This document shows, piece after piece, positions 1 to 5,163 of a stretch of 5,986 nt of DNA. Source of the stretch: an uncultured Pseudomonadota bacterium (GTDB lineage: Bacteria; Pseudomonadota; Gammaproteobacteria; Xanthomonadales; Ahniellaceae); NCBI GenBank assembly GCA_937996755.1, contig CALKUS010000205.1:1-5986 (forward strand), in the 5' to 3' direction. Positions within the stretch are counted from its first letter, which is position 1, and each line of letters opens with the position of its first letter. The notes under the pieces are model-generated. The model searched no databases and had not been told where the DNA came from. It saw only the letters and a program-made list of their open reading frames with translations. The position numbers and the translations under genes were made by a program.

Positions 1-2
1 TC

Positions 3-203
3 ACGACGATCGCAGTCGGAGGCCATGCACATGCCGTGACCGATCGGGGCCTGGCGAGATGGTCGTACGGCGGGTACGCACCGGCATCACCGCTGCCGCT
101 CGATGATGCGGTCGAAGTCCTCACGCCGCCGTCGATCGTGCGCCTGTTTCGCGCCGGCTTCCGTCCGCAGCTCCACGCGTCCGCGGTGGGGAACGGAGAA
201 TGA
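3..203 (+). CDS. C-terminal end of an unrecognised protein (5' partial)
   Basis: An open frame enters from the left edge and ends at TGA 201-203, giving 66 residues of C-terminus. The stop overlaps the next start in an ATGA arrangement (200-203), which indicates translational coupling to the YidD-like gene. The reading frame has the C/G-rich third positions expected of real genes in this block. The peptide contains a Gly/His stretch, then LPLDDAVEVLTPPSIVRLF and a short tail. I see no catalytic motif, membrane segment or Cys cluster. I vaguely recall similar C-termini in xanthomonad hypothetical proteins but cannot name a family. The true N-terminus lies outside the window. The call rests on frame openness, codon pattern and the overlap with the downstream gene. 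Confidence 0.6.
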   Translation, partial: TTIAVGGHAHAVTDRGLARWSYGGYAPASPLPLDDAVEVLTPPSIVRLFRAGFRPQLHASAVGNGE

Positions 204-664
204 GGACGCTCGTGCTCGGCCTGATCGCCGGCTACCAGCGGTTCCTCTCGCCGCACAAGGGCTATTGCTGCGCGTACCGCGCGCACACGGCGCGCGCGAG
301 CTGCTCGGCGCTCGGCTACCGCGCCGTCCGGATGCACGGCGTAGCCGGCGGACTGGCCATCCTGCGCGAGCGCGTGTTCCTGTGCGGCGTCGCGCATCGC
401 CGCTACGGAAAGCAGCGCCGACGACCGCCGCTCGCGCAGCGTGGCGATTGCGATATCGGCTGCGCGGACCTGCCGTTCGATGGCCATTGCGGCGGCGGTC
501 ATGGCCATGCATGCGACTTCGGCGACTTCGCGAACTGCGGCGGCTGCGACTGGCCCTGGGGCGGCAACAGCACGAAGCGTCCGCGCAAGCGCCGGAAGAT
601 GCGGGAGGAAGAGGAAGTCCACCTGCCCGCTGCGCGCCAGGACTGTCGCGGCTCGACGCACTAA
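200..664 (+). CDS. yidD: YidD-like membrane protein insertion efficiency factor with Cys/His-rich tail
   Basis: YidD proteins are small membrane-associated proteins that assist insertion of inner-membrane proteins with YidC. The first 70 of 154 residues fit the family: an N-terminal hydrophobic/amphipathic stretch leading to GYQRFLSPHKGYC, then a Ser-Cys-Ser motif at about residues 34-36, a His-Gly at 46-47, a Gly-Gly-Leu at 50-52 and a conserved Cys at 62. This mirrors the usual YidD order (YQRFISP, CSQYA, HG, KG, C). Typical YidD proteins are about 70-100 residues. Here an extra 80 residues follow, with Cys at 84, 88, 97, 105, 113 and 116, a Gly/His-rich stretch, and then a basic run before an acidic one. 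The tail may bind metal, but that is inference. ATG 200 overlaps the preceding stop. The gene does not sit in the classical rpmH-rnpA-yidC locus, so it may be a paralogue. Confidence 0.82.
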   Translation: MRTLVLGLIAGYQRFLSPHKGYCCAYRAHTARASCSALGYRAVRMHGVAGGLAILRERVFLCGVAHRRYGKQRRRPPLAQRGDCDIGCADLPFDGHCGGGHGHACDFGDFANCGGCDWPWGGNSTKRPRKRRKMREEEEVHLPAARQDCRGSTH

Positions 665-696
665 CATCACGCAACCCATTGCAGGCGAGGAAGAGC

Positions 697-1128
697 ATGT
701 CCATCCGAACCGGACGCTGTCTCTGCGGTGCCGTGACTTTCTCGCTCGCGGCCGAGCCGCTGGTCGTACGCGTCTGCTGGTGCCACGACTGCCAGCACAT
801 CTCCGGCAACGGCACCGTAAACATGATGGTGGCGGCCGACGCGCTGTCGCACACCGGAATGCTCGCCGAGTTCACGAAGCCGGCGGACAGCGGCAACGTC
901 ATCACGCGGCAGTTCTGCCCGTCGTGCGGCGTGCACCTGTTCGCGCGATCCGACGCCAGGCCGCAGTTCCGCGTGGTGCGCGTGGGCAACCTCGACGACC
1001 CGTCTTCGGTGTCGCCCACGATCAACATCTGGGCGAGCAGCGCGCCGCGCTGGGCGTGCCTGGACCAGTCGTTGCAGCACGCGGACGGACAGCCGGCGCC
1101 GCCGCCGGCCGCAACGAGCGGTCGTTGA
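697..1128 (+). CDS. GFA-family zinc-binding protein (glutathione-dependent formaldehyde-activating enzyme-like)
   Basis: This 143-residue protein has the complete zinc-ligand pattern of the GFA fold. Cys8 and Cys10 form CxCG near the N-terminus. Cys27, Cys29 and Cys32 form the CxCxxC centre. Cys74 and Cys77 form the FCPSCG motif, followed by the usual H-L-F. The founding member, Gfa of Paracoccus, was proposed to speed formation of S-hydroxymethylglutathione from formaldehyde and glutathione, a role since disputed. Most family members have no known substrate, so no activity is assigned here. Start ATG 697 is preceded by a good GAGGAAG ribosome site (about 687-693). The length fits the family. 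The last 15 residues are a Pro/Ala-rich low-complexity tail. The protein should be cytosolic; no signal peptide or membrane segment is visible. The next gene follows within about 10 bases. Confidence 0.9.
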   Translation: MSIRTGRCLCGAVTFSLAAEPLVVRVCWCHDCQHISGNGTVNMMVAADALSHTGMLAEFTKPADSGNVITRQFCPSCGVHLFARSDARPQFRVVRVGNLDDPSSVSPTINIWASSAPRWACLDQSLQHADGQPAPPPAATSGR

Positions 1129-1136
1129 GGCGCGGC

Positions 1137-1391
1137 GTGGTGGCCACCCGAAGCCTCGCACACGGCACGGTGCACAAGCTGCCGACGGATTTCCGCAAGG
1201 CCATCGCCGCCGACGCCACGGCGACGGCGCTGTGGGGCGACATCACGCCGCTCGCACGCAACGAGTGGATCTGCTGGGTCACGTCGCCGAAGCAGGAAGC
1301 GACGCGCGTGAAGCGCATCGAGGTCGGCATCGACAAGATGCGCAACGGCATGCGCCGGCCGTGCTGCTGGCCGGGGTGTCCGCACCGGTGA
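1137..1391 (+). CDS. YdeI/OmpD-associated family protein, short form
   Basis: This 84-residue product carries the hallmark of the YdeI/OmpD-associated (OmdA) family: HKLP then a helix, DITPLARNEWICWV, a basic RIEVG segment, and the Cys-rich ending RRPCCWPGCPHR. Short stand-alone versions ending in CCWPGC are common in proteobacteria. The family is sometimes labelled bacteriocin-protection, but the biochemical role is not established. No ATG lies upstream of the conserved core. GTG 1137 is the best start because GAGG (1127-1130, overlapping the previous stop) sits six bases before it. GTG 1140 is equally possible, and GTG 1170 would cut off the leader. It follows the GFA gene by 8 bases and is probably cotranscribed with it. 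Confidence 0.85.
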   Translation: MVATRSLAHGTVHKLPTDFRKAIAADATATALWGDITPLARNEWICWVTSPKQEATRVKRIEVGIDKMRNGMRRPCCWPGCPHR

Positions 1392-1449
1392 TGCACCGAC
1401 CGCGGCGCGGCATCATCCGATTCGCAACGAACCGCAACGAGGTCGAGGC

Positions 1450-1968
1450 ATGGACATCGCAGATCCCGGTACGCTGGTCCTCCCGGCAGGTATCGCGGCG
1501 CTCGTGGGCTGGCGCGTGTATCGCCGCATCAAGCGCTTCGTCGGACGCCAGCGCCTGTCGAACGTCCGGCCATGGACCACCGTCGTCTTCTTTCCGCTGC
1601 TGGTCGCGTTGCTGGCTTTCGGCGCGTTCCGCCAGGCCAACGCCGAGCTCGCGTTGGGCGCGGGCGTCGCGATCGGCGTGGCGCTCGGCGTCTACGGCAT
1701 CCGCGTGACGAAGTTCGAGCAGACGCCGGAAGGCCTCTACTACACGCCGAACGCGCACCTCGGCATCGCGTTGTCGCTGCTGTTCGTGGGCCGCATGGCG
1801 TATCGGCTGGTGCAGCTGTACCTGATGCCGGCGGCTGCGCAGCAGGGCGCCGCCGCGTTCGGCAAGAGCCCCGTGACGCTGCTGATCTTCGGTACGCTTG
1901 CCGGCTATTACGTCGCCTACGCCATCGGCTTGCTGCGCTGGAAGCACCACGCGGCGCCCACGCAATAG
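1450..1968 (+). CDS. Four-helix inner-membrane protein, DUF1453/CcdC-like
   Basis: This 172-residue integral membrane protein has about four hydrophobic segments: residues 8-22, about 45-62, about 67-83, and a later pair around 103-127 and 142-163. A basic loop (RVYRRIKRFVGRQR) follows the first helix, placing that loop in the cytoplasm. The motif around YTPNAHLGIALSLLFVGR and the preceding IRVTKFEQTPEG recall DUF1453/CcdC-like membrane proteins, for which I know no defined biochemical role. That family call is tentative; the membrane nature is clear. Start ATG 1450 has AACGAGGT (1436-1443) at good spacing. There are 58 bases between the YdeI-like stop and this start, and the next gene begins 6 bases after its stop, suggesting coupling to the cold-shock/excalibur gene. 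Confidence 0.75.
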   Translation: MDIADPGTLVLPAGIAALVGWRVYRRIKRFVGRQRLSNVRPWTTVVFFPLLVALLAFGAFRQANAELALGAGVAIGVALGVYGIRVTKFEQTPEGLYYTPNAHLGIALSLLFVGRMAYRLVQLYLMPAAAQQGAAAFGKSPVTLLIFGTLAGYYVAYAIGLLRWKHHAAPTQ

Positions 1969-1974
1969 CGACGC

Positions 1975-2511
1975 ATGCGCAAGCACGGCACCCTCACGCG
2001 CTGGAACGACGACCGCGGTTTCGGTTTCATCGAACCCGCGGGCGGCGGGCCCGAGGTGTTCGTGCACGTCTCCGCGTTCCCGAGGGGCAGCGGGCGTCCG
2101 TCGAACGGCGAGCTCGTTTCCTACGAAGTGGACACCGTACGCGGTCGACCGCAGGCGGTGCGCCTCACCCGCACGGCGTACGCGCCGCGCGCGACACGCG
2201 GTTACGAACCACGCGCCAGGCCGCAGCGCGAGCGGCGATCGCTCGCAGGGAAGCTGCTGCCGGTGACGGTGCTGTTCGCCATCGTGGCAGCGTTCACCGC
2301 CACGCAGCGCACGAGCGACCGCGCCTCGGCCAACGTCGCGCCATCCAGCGCGACGCCGGACGCCGTTCCCGCATTCCACTGCGACGGCCGGACCAGTTGC
2401 GGCCAGATGCGCTCCTGCGCCGAAGCACGCTACTTCCTCGCGAGCTGCCCCGGCACCGAGATGGACGGCGACCACGACGGTATTCCCTGCGAGGACCAGT
2501 GGTGCGGCTGA
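1975..2511 (+). CDS. Cold-shock domain - transmembrane - excalibur domain protein
   Basis: This 178-residue protein has three parts. Residues 1-68 are a cold-shock (OB-fold) nucleic-acid-binding domain with RNP1 as RGFGFI (14-19) and RNP2 as VFVHVS (28-33). Residues 69-92 are a basic linker. One hydrophobic helix lies at about 93-110. After a Ser/Ala-rich spacer, residues 134-177 form an excalibur calcium-binding domain, with six cysteines (136, 142, 148, 158, 172, 177) and the DGDHDGIPCE loop at about 164-173, matching the DxDxDGxxCE signature. Basic residues before the helix predict a cytosolic cold-shock domain and a periplasmic, disulfide-bonded excalibur domain. Cold-shock domains fused to a membrane segment occur in gammaproteobacteria (for example with DUF1294). 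The function is unknown; membrane-tethered RNA binding is inference. The 6-base gap to the upstream stop lacks a clear ribosome site, so coupling is likely. Confidence 0.88.
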   Translation: MRKHGTLTRWNDDRGFGFIEPAGGGPEVFVHVSAFPRGSGRPSNGELVSYEVDTVRGRPQAVRLTRTAYAPRATRGYEPRARPQRERRSLAGKLLPVTVLFAIVAAFTATQRTSDRASANVAPSSATPDAVPAFHCDGRTSCGQMRSCAEARYFLASCPGTEMDGDHDGIPCEDQWCG

Positions 2512-2936
2512 GCCAGCCCGACTGCGACGCCGACCCGAACACCGCGCGTTGCGCCGCGAAGTCGCCCTCGTGCGCCGGCCGCGCCTCGCCGCGCGCCATG
2601 CAGGCGAGTCGGCGAACTGGCTCGCGTCGCGTTCGACGGGACTCCCTTCGAGCGCAGCAATCCGCACCTGCGGCGATCCGTCGCGACGCGGCGGGCCGGG
2701 GAGCCGTTCGGCCGGACGCCGAAAGGGCCGACCGGGATGATCGAATGGCGCGACGAAGCGACTCGTTCGAACGCTGGTTCGACGAAATAACGGGTCGATA
2801 ACACCGGTCAGGTCGAACACTGGCGGTAGTGGCACTCCCGCCGAATGGTGTCCGATGTCACGATTGGACGACGTATTCCGATATCGTTGGTAGCGGCGCG
2901 GGTTGGCCGTGGACCCCCGACCGCCGTGGAGTGGAA
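2512..2936 (+). other. 425-base stretch without an identifiable gene; possible coding remnant
   Basis: No product in any frame of this stretch resembles a family I know. From GTG 2502 to about 2608, frame 3 shows C or G at almost every third position. From about 2608 to the TAA at 2788-2790 the coding-like pattern appears to move to frame 1. That would fit a decayed or frameshifted gene, but high GC makes such patterns common by chance. After 2790 the sequence becomes less GC-rich and contains a hairpin (2822-2842) and the leader region of the HisA-family gene. Several long frames cross the stretch on both strands, but none has a convincing start or recognisable motif. Confidence 0.4.
2822..2842 (+). 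other. Short imperfect inverted repeat (hairpin)
   Basis: GGCGG (2822-2826) pairs with CCGCC (2838-2842). After one mismatch, AGT (2828-2830) pairs with ACT (2834-2836) around a three-base GGC loop. No T-run follows, so it is not a standard intrinsic terminator. It could be a weak terminator for the first cluster, a leader structure for the HisA-family gene, or chance in GC-rich DNA. Confidence 0.35.
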
Positions 2937-3689
2937 ATGATCGTTTATCCCGCGCTCGACCTGCGAGCAGGTCGCGTCGTGCGCATCGAACAGGGCGACT
3001 TCGCCCGCGAGACGCGTTACGAGCGCGACCCCGCCGACGTCGCGGACGATTACGCGCGCGACGGCGCGCAGTGGCTGCACGTCGTCGACCTCGAGGCCGC
3101 GCGCCTCGGTCGCTTCCTGGAGCACGACACGCTGATCCGCATCGCGGTCGGCAGCCGGCTGTCGGTGCAGGCCGGCGGTGGCGTTCGCTCCGGTGGCGAC
3201 GTGGAGATGCTGCTGGATGCCGGCGCCGAGCGCGTCGTCGTCGGCAGCGCGGCCGTGCGGCAACCCGAGCTCGTCGCGTCGTGGCTCGCGCAGTACGGCA
3301 GCGAGAAGATCTGCGTCGCGCTCGATACGCGTCCGGACGACCACGGCCACCTGCGCCTGCCGGTCGGCGGCTGGCAGCAGGAGACGCGCTTCACGCTGTT
3401 CGAGCTGATCGACCGGTTCAACCGCTTCGCGACGCTCAAGCACCTGCTGTGCACGGACATCGTGCGCGACGGCCAGCTCGCGGGCCCGAACCTCGAGCTG
3501 TACGCGCAGTTGCGCGAGCGCTATCCGCAGATCGAGGTGCAGGCGGCCGGCGGCGTGCGCAGCGGCGACGACGTGACGCAGCTCGCCGCGCTCGGCGTTT
3601 CCGGCGTCGTGATCGGCAAGGCACTCATGGCGCGCCAGGCGCACCTGCCGGAGCTGCTGGTCGCTGCGCAGCGCGCGGCAGCCGCGTGA
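2937..3689 (+). CDS. hisA: HisA-family phosphoribosylformimino-AICAR ribotide isomerase (ProFAR isomerase)
   Basis: HisA is a TIM-barrel isomerase that opens the ribose of ProFAR to give PRFAR in histidine biosynthesis. This 250-residue protein is full length (family about 240-250). The first strand reads MIVYPALDLRAGRVVR with catalytic Asp8. The second catalytic Asp is residue 130 in VALDTR. Phosphate-binding loops are GGGVR (80-84) and GGVRSG (205-210). A Gly-Trp lies at 145-146 and LCTDIVRDG at 171-179. Start ATG 2937 is chosen because the HisA fold begins there and GGAG (2928-2931) is well placed; an upstream ATG at 2829 would add an unrelated leader. The usual neighbours (hisH, hisF, hisIE) are absent: Rid-family and GST genes follow instead. 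It may therefore be a second copy or a divergent paralogue, although every key residue I can check is present. Confidence 0.88.
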   Translation: MIVYPALDLRAGRVVRIEQGDFARETRYERDPADVADDYARDGAQWLHVVDLEAARLGRFLEHDTLIRIAVGSRLSVQAGGGVRSGGDVEMLLDAGAERVVVGSAAVRQPELVASWLAQYGSEKICVALDTRPDDHGHLRLPVGGWQQETRFTLFELIDRFNRFATLKHLLCTDIVRDGQLAGPNLELYAQLRERYPQIEVQAAGGVRSGDDVTQLAALGVSGVVIGKALMARQAHLPELLVAAQRAAAA

Positions 3690-3693
3690 CGCC

Positions 3694-4095
3694 ATGGGAC
3701 TGCGCTTCGAGAATCCCGAGGGCGTGCACGAGCCGCTCGGCCTCTACAGCCACACCGTGGTCGTGCCCGAAGGCACGGAGCTCATCTACCTCTCCGGCCA
3801 GCTCGGGATCGCGCGCGACGGCTTCACGCCGACGACGATCGGCGAGCAGGCCGACGTGGTGTTCGCGAACATCGTCGAACACCTGCGCGCGCACGGGCTC
3901 GCGCCCACCGACATCGTGAAGCTCACCACGTTCATGGTGTCCGGCCACGACGGCGACGCCGTGCGTGCGGCGCGCCTGAGGCACCTCGGCGCGCACCGGC
4001 CCGCGTCGACGGCGGTGTTCGTCGCCGCGCTCGTCGAGCCCGAATGGTTCGTCGAGGTGGAAGCGGTCGCGGCGCGCATCAAGGGGAACGGTTGA
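3694..4095 (+). CDS. Rid-family (YjgF/YER057c/UK114) protein lacking the catalytic arginine
   Basis: Rid proteins are small trimeric enzymes; archetypal RidA hydrolyses reactive enamines/imines made by PLP enzymes. This 133-residue protein has the family layout: YLSGQLGI (32-39), a central helix with EQADVVFANI, DIVKLTTFMV (73-82), and the closing RPASTAVFVAAL (102-113) followed by VEVEAVA. In RidA the last motif contains PARS, whose Arg (105 in E. coli) binds the substrate carboxylate. Here the aligned position is Ser105, so classical imine deaminase activity is doubtful and ridA is not assigned. It starts 4 bases after the HisA-family stop, and its TGA overlaps the GST start by one base, so all three genes are probably cotranscribed. 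The protein should be cytosolic; no signal peptide is seen. Confidence 0.87.
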   Translation: MGLRFENPEGVHEPLGLYSHTVVVPEGTELIYLSGQLGIARDGFTPTTIGEQADVVFANIVEHLRAHGLAPTDIVKLTTFMVSGHDGDAVRAARLRHLGAHRPASTAVFVAALVEPEWFVEVEAVAARIKGNG

Positions 4096-4697
4096 TGCTG
4101 CAGGTCATCGGTCGCACGCGCTCGATCAACGTCCGCAAGGTGCTCTGGGCCTGCGACGAGCTCGGCGTCGAGCACGAGCTGCAGGCGCCCGATTCGGTGG
4201 ACCTGCGCACGTTCAACCCGAACGCGCTCGTGCCGGTGATCGTCGACGGCGACTTCGTGCTCTGGGAATCGAACGCGATCTGCCGCTACCTCGCGCGTCG
4301 CGAGAAGCGCACCGACCTGTTGCCCGAGGCGCCCAAGGCGTGCGCGCGCGTCGACCAGTGGCTGGACTGGCAGGCGACGGAGCTCAACAACGCGTGGCGC
4401 TACGCGTTCCTCGCGCTCGTTCGCCACAGCCCCCGGCACACCGACGCCGACGCGATCGCCGCGAGCGTCGCCGCGTGGAACCGGCACATCGGCATCCTCG
4501 ACGGCCGGCTCGCGGAGACGCGCGCCTGGGTCGCGGGCGATGCCTTCACGCTGGCCGACATCGGCATCGGCCTGTCGCTCCACCGCTGGCTGATGTCGCC
4601 GATCGAGCGGCATCATTTCGCGCACGTGGGTGCGTACCACGCGCGGCTGCTCGCGCGTCCCGCTTTCCGCTCGCATGCCGTCGACGGGATGCCCTGA
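4095..4697 (+). CDS. Glutathione S-transferase family protein
   Basis: This 200-residue cytosolic GST has an N-terminal thioredoxin-fold domain and a helical C-terminal domain. A Ser/Asn pair in RSINVRKVLW (residues 9-18) is the likely glutathione-activating site (Ser10). The cis-Pro motif VPV is at 46-48. The gamma-glutamyl-binding ESNAICRYLA is at 58-67. The N-capping box FTLADIGIG is at 151-159. Compared with related GSTs (as recalled), the segment between the first helix and FNPN (about residues 27-43) looks about eight residues short. ATG 4095 is chosen because it begins directly at strand 1 and overlaps the Rid-family stop (TGATG). The substrate is unknown; members of this type conjugate or reduce electrophiles using glutathione. 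The GFA-family gene upstream is in a family named for glutathione, but no functional link is shown. Confidence 0.9.
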   Translation: MLQVIGRTRSINVRKVLWACDELGVEHELQAPDSVDLRTFNPNALVPVIVDGDFVLWESNAICRYLARREKRTDLLPEAPKACARVDQWLDWQATELNNAWRYAFLALVRHSPRHTDADAIAASVAAWNRHIGILDGRLAETRAWVAGDAFTLADIGIGLSLHRWLMSPIERHHFAHVGAYHARLLARPAFRSHAVDGMP

Positions 4698-4706
4698 GGG
4701 ATCGCC

Positions 4707-4922
4707 GTGCTCGTGAAGCTCAGCGGCAACGCAACGCTCGACGTGCCCGCGTGCATCGCGGCGGTGCGCGTGCACCTCGGCCTGGGCCGCGGTGAGGCGA
4801 CGCAGCTCGTCGACGCGATCGCGCGCGGCGCCGCGATCGCGCTCGAGGTCGAATCGCAGGCCGTAGCCGACGCGTTGCACGCGGCGCTCGCCAGCGCCGG
4901 CGCGCGCGCCGAACCCGCCTGA
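4707..4922 (+). CDS. Small protein resembling the ribosomal protein L7/L12 C-terminal domain
   Basis: This 71-residue product starts at GTG 4707, with GAGGG (4696-4700) six bases upstream overlapping the GST stop. It aligns by eye along its length with the L7/L12 C-terminal domain. CIAAVR (16-21) matches the VIKAVR helix, LGLGRGEATQLV (24-35) matches TGLGLKEAKDLV, and VADALHAALASAGARAE (53-69) matches the closing AEALKKALEEAGAEVE. The N-terminal dimerisation domain that docks on L10 is missing, so it is not the ribosomal stalk protein itself. Residues that contact translation factors in E. coli L7/L12 are mostly changed (Lys65, Lys70 and Lys84 align with Val13, Ala18 and Thr32), while Ile69 and Arg73 are kept (Ile17, Arg21). 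Stand-alone domains of this fold are known, but I know no assigned role. It is probably cotranscribed with the GST. Confidence 0.75.
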   Translation: MLVKLSGNATLDVPACIAAVRVHLGLGRGEATQLVDAIARGAAIALEVESQAVADALHAALASAGARAEPA

Positions 4923-4930
4923 GCGAAGGC

Positions 4931-5074
4931 ATGAGGTCGCAGGCGAGACGGAGCGCGGCGGGGAGCGTGCGCCTCGCGTTCGTGGGCGCGGCCGCCGTGC
5001 TGTCGCCGATCACCGCGCTGGCGTGGAACAGCAGCATCGACGAGGCGGAGGCGAGGCGCGATGCGTCGGGCTGA
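4931..5074 (+). CDS. 5' fragment of a possible exported/membrane protein, cut at a junction
   Basis: A 47-codon frame opens at ATG 4931, 8 bases after the L7/L12-like gene. Its first 25 residues have a basic start (about five Arg) followed by a hydrophobic stretch ending AFVGAAAVLS, as in a signal peptide or first membrane helix. From about 5005 the frame runs antisense through the DUF423 fragment and ends by chance at TGA 5072-5074. Only 4931 to about 5005 is likely native. A weak GAAGG lies very close to the ATG, so the start is uncertain. Confidence 0.35.
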   Translation: MRSQARRSAAGSVRLAFVGAAAVLSPITALAWNSSIDEAEARRDASG

Positions 5075-5163
5075 TGGGCGGAGGCCGCCGCCAGCGCCAC
5101 ACCGGCGGCGCCCATGAGGCCGGCCAGGACAACTGCGAGGCGCAACACACTATTCTCGGTCAT
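5005..5163 (-). CDS. DUF423 membrane protein, N-terminal fragment (3' truncated)
   Basis: Reading leftward from ATG 5163, 53 residues match the N-terminal half of DUF423 proteins (E. coli YgdD type). They comprise a first membrane helix (about residues 7-29, LRLAVVLAGLMGAAGVALAA), a His at 30, then RLASASSMLLFHASAVIG, which is typical of Bradyrhizobium-like alphaproteobacterial members. Full-length members are about 120 residues with four helices. Beyond Gly53 the frame continues (Asp-Ser-Thr-Ala...) but no longer resembles the family, because it has become antisense of the GC-rich left block. The gene is therefore cut at about 5005. It overlaps the EngB stop by one base (TGATG), which looks like a native two-gene operon. 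The function of DUF423 proteins is unknown. Confidence 0.78.

Noticed and set aside
87..1385. 432-residue open frame on the - strand
   Set aside because: It is antisense to the YidD-like, GFA and YdeI-like genes, is Arg/Ala/Ser-rich without motifs, and is a typical shadow in very GC-rich DNA.
1572..2801. 409-residue open frame on the + strand
   Set aside because: It overlaps the membrane-protein and cold-shock/excalibur genes in another frame and is an Arg-rich shadow; only the part after 2502 deserved a separate note.
1279..2835. 518-residue open frame on the - strand
   Set aside because: It runs antisense to two well-supported genes and its product has no recognisable domain; openness is explained by high GC.
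2864..2892. Promoter-like TTGGAC with a downstream -10
   Set aside because: The possible -10 at TATCGT is only 12 bases away, and a 17-base spacing gives TTGGTA, a poor match. The region is less GC-rich but no convincing promoter can be called.
4095..4922. A new detoxification or defence system formed by the Rid, GST and small protein genes
   Set aside because: Gene order and spacing support cotranscription only; no shared substrate, effector or immunity motif is visible, so a system claim would be speculation.
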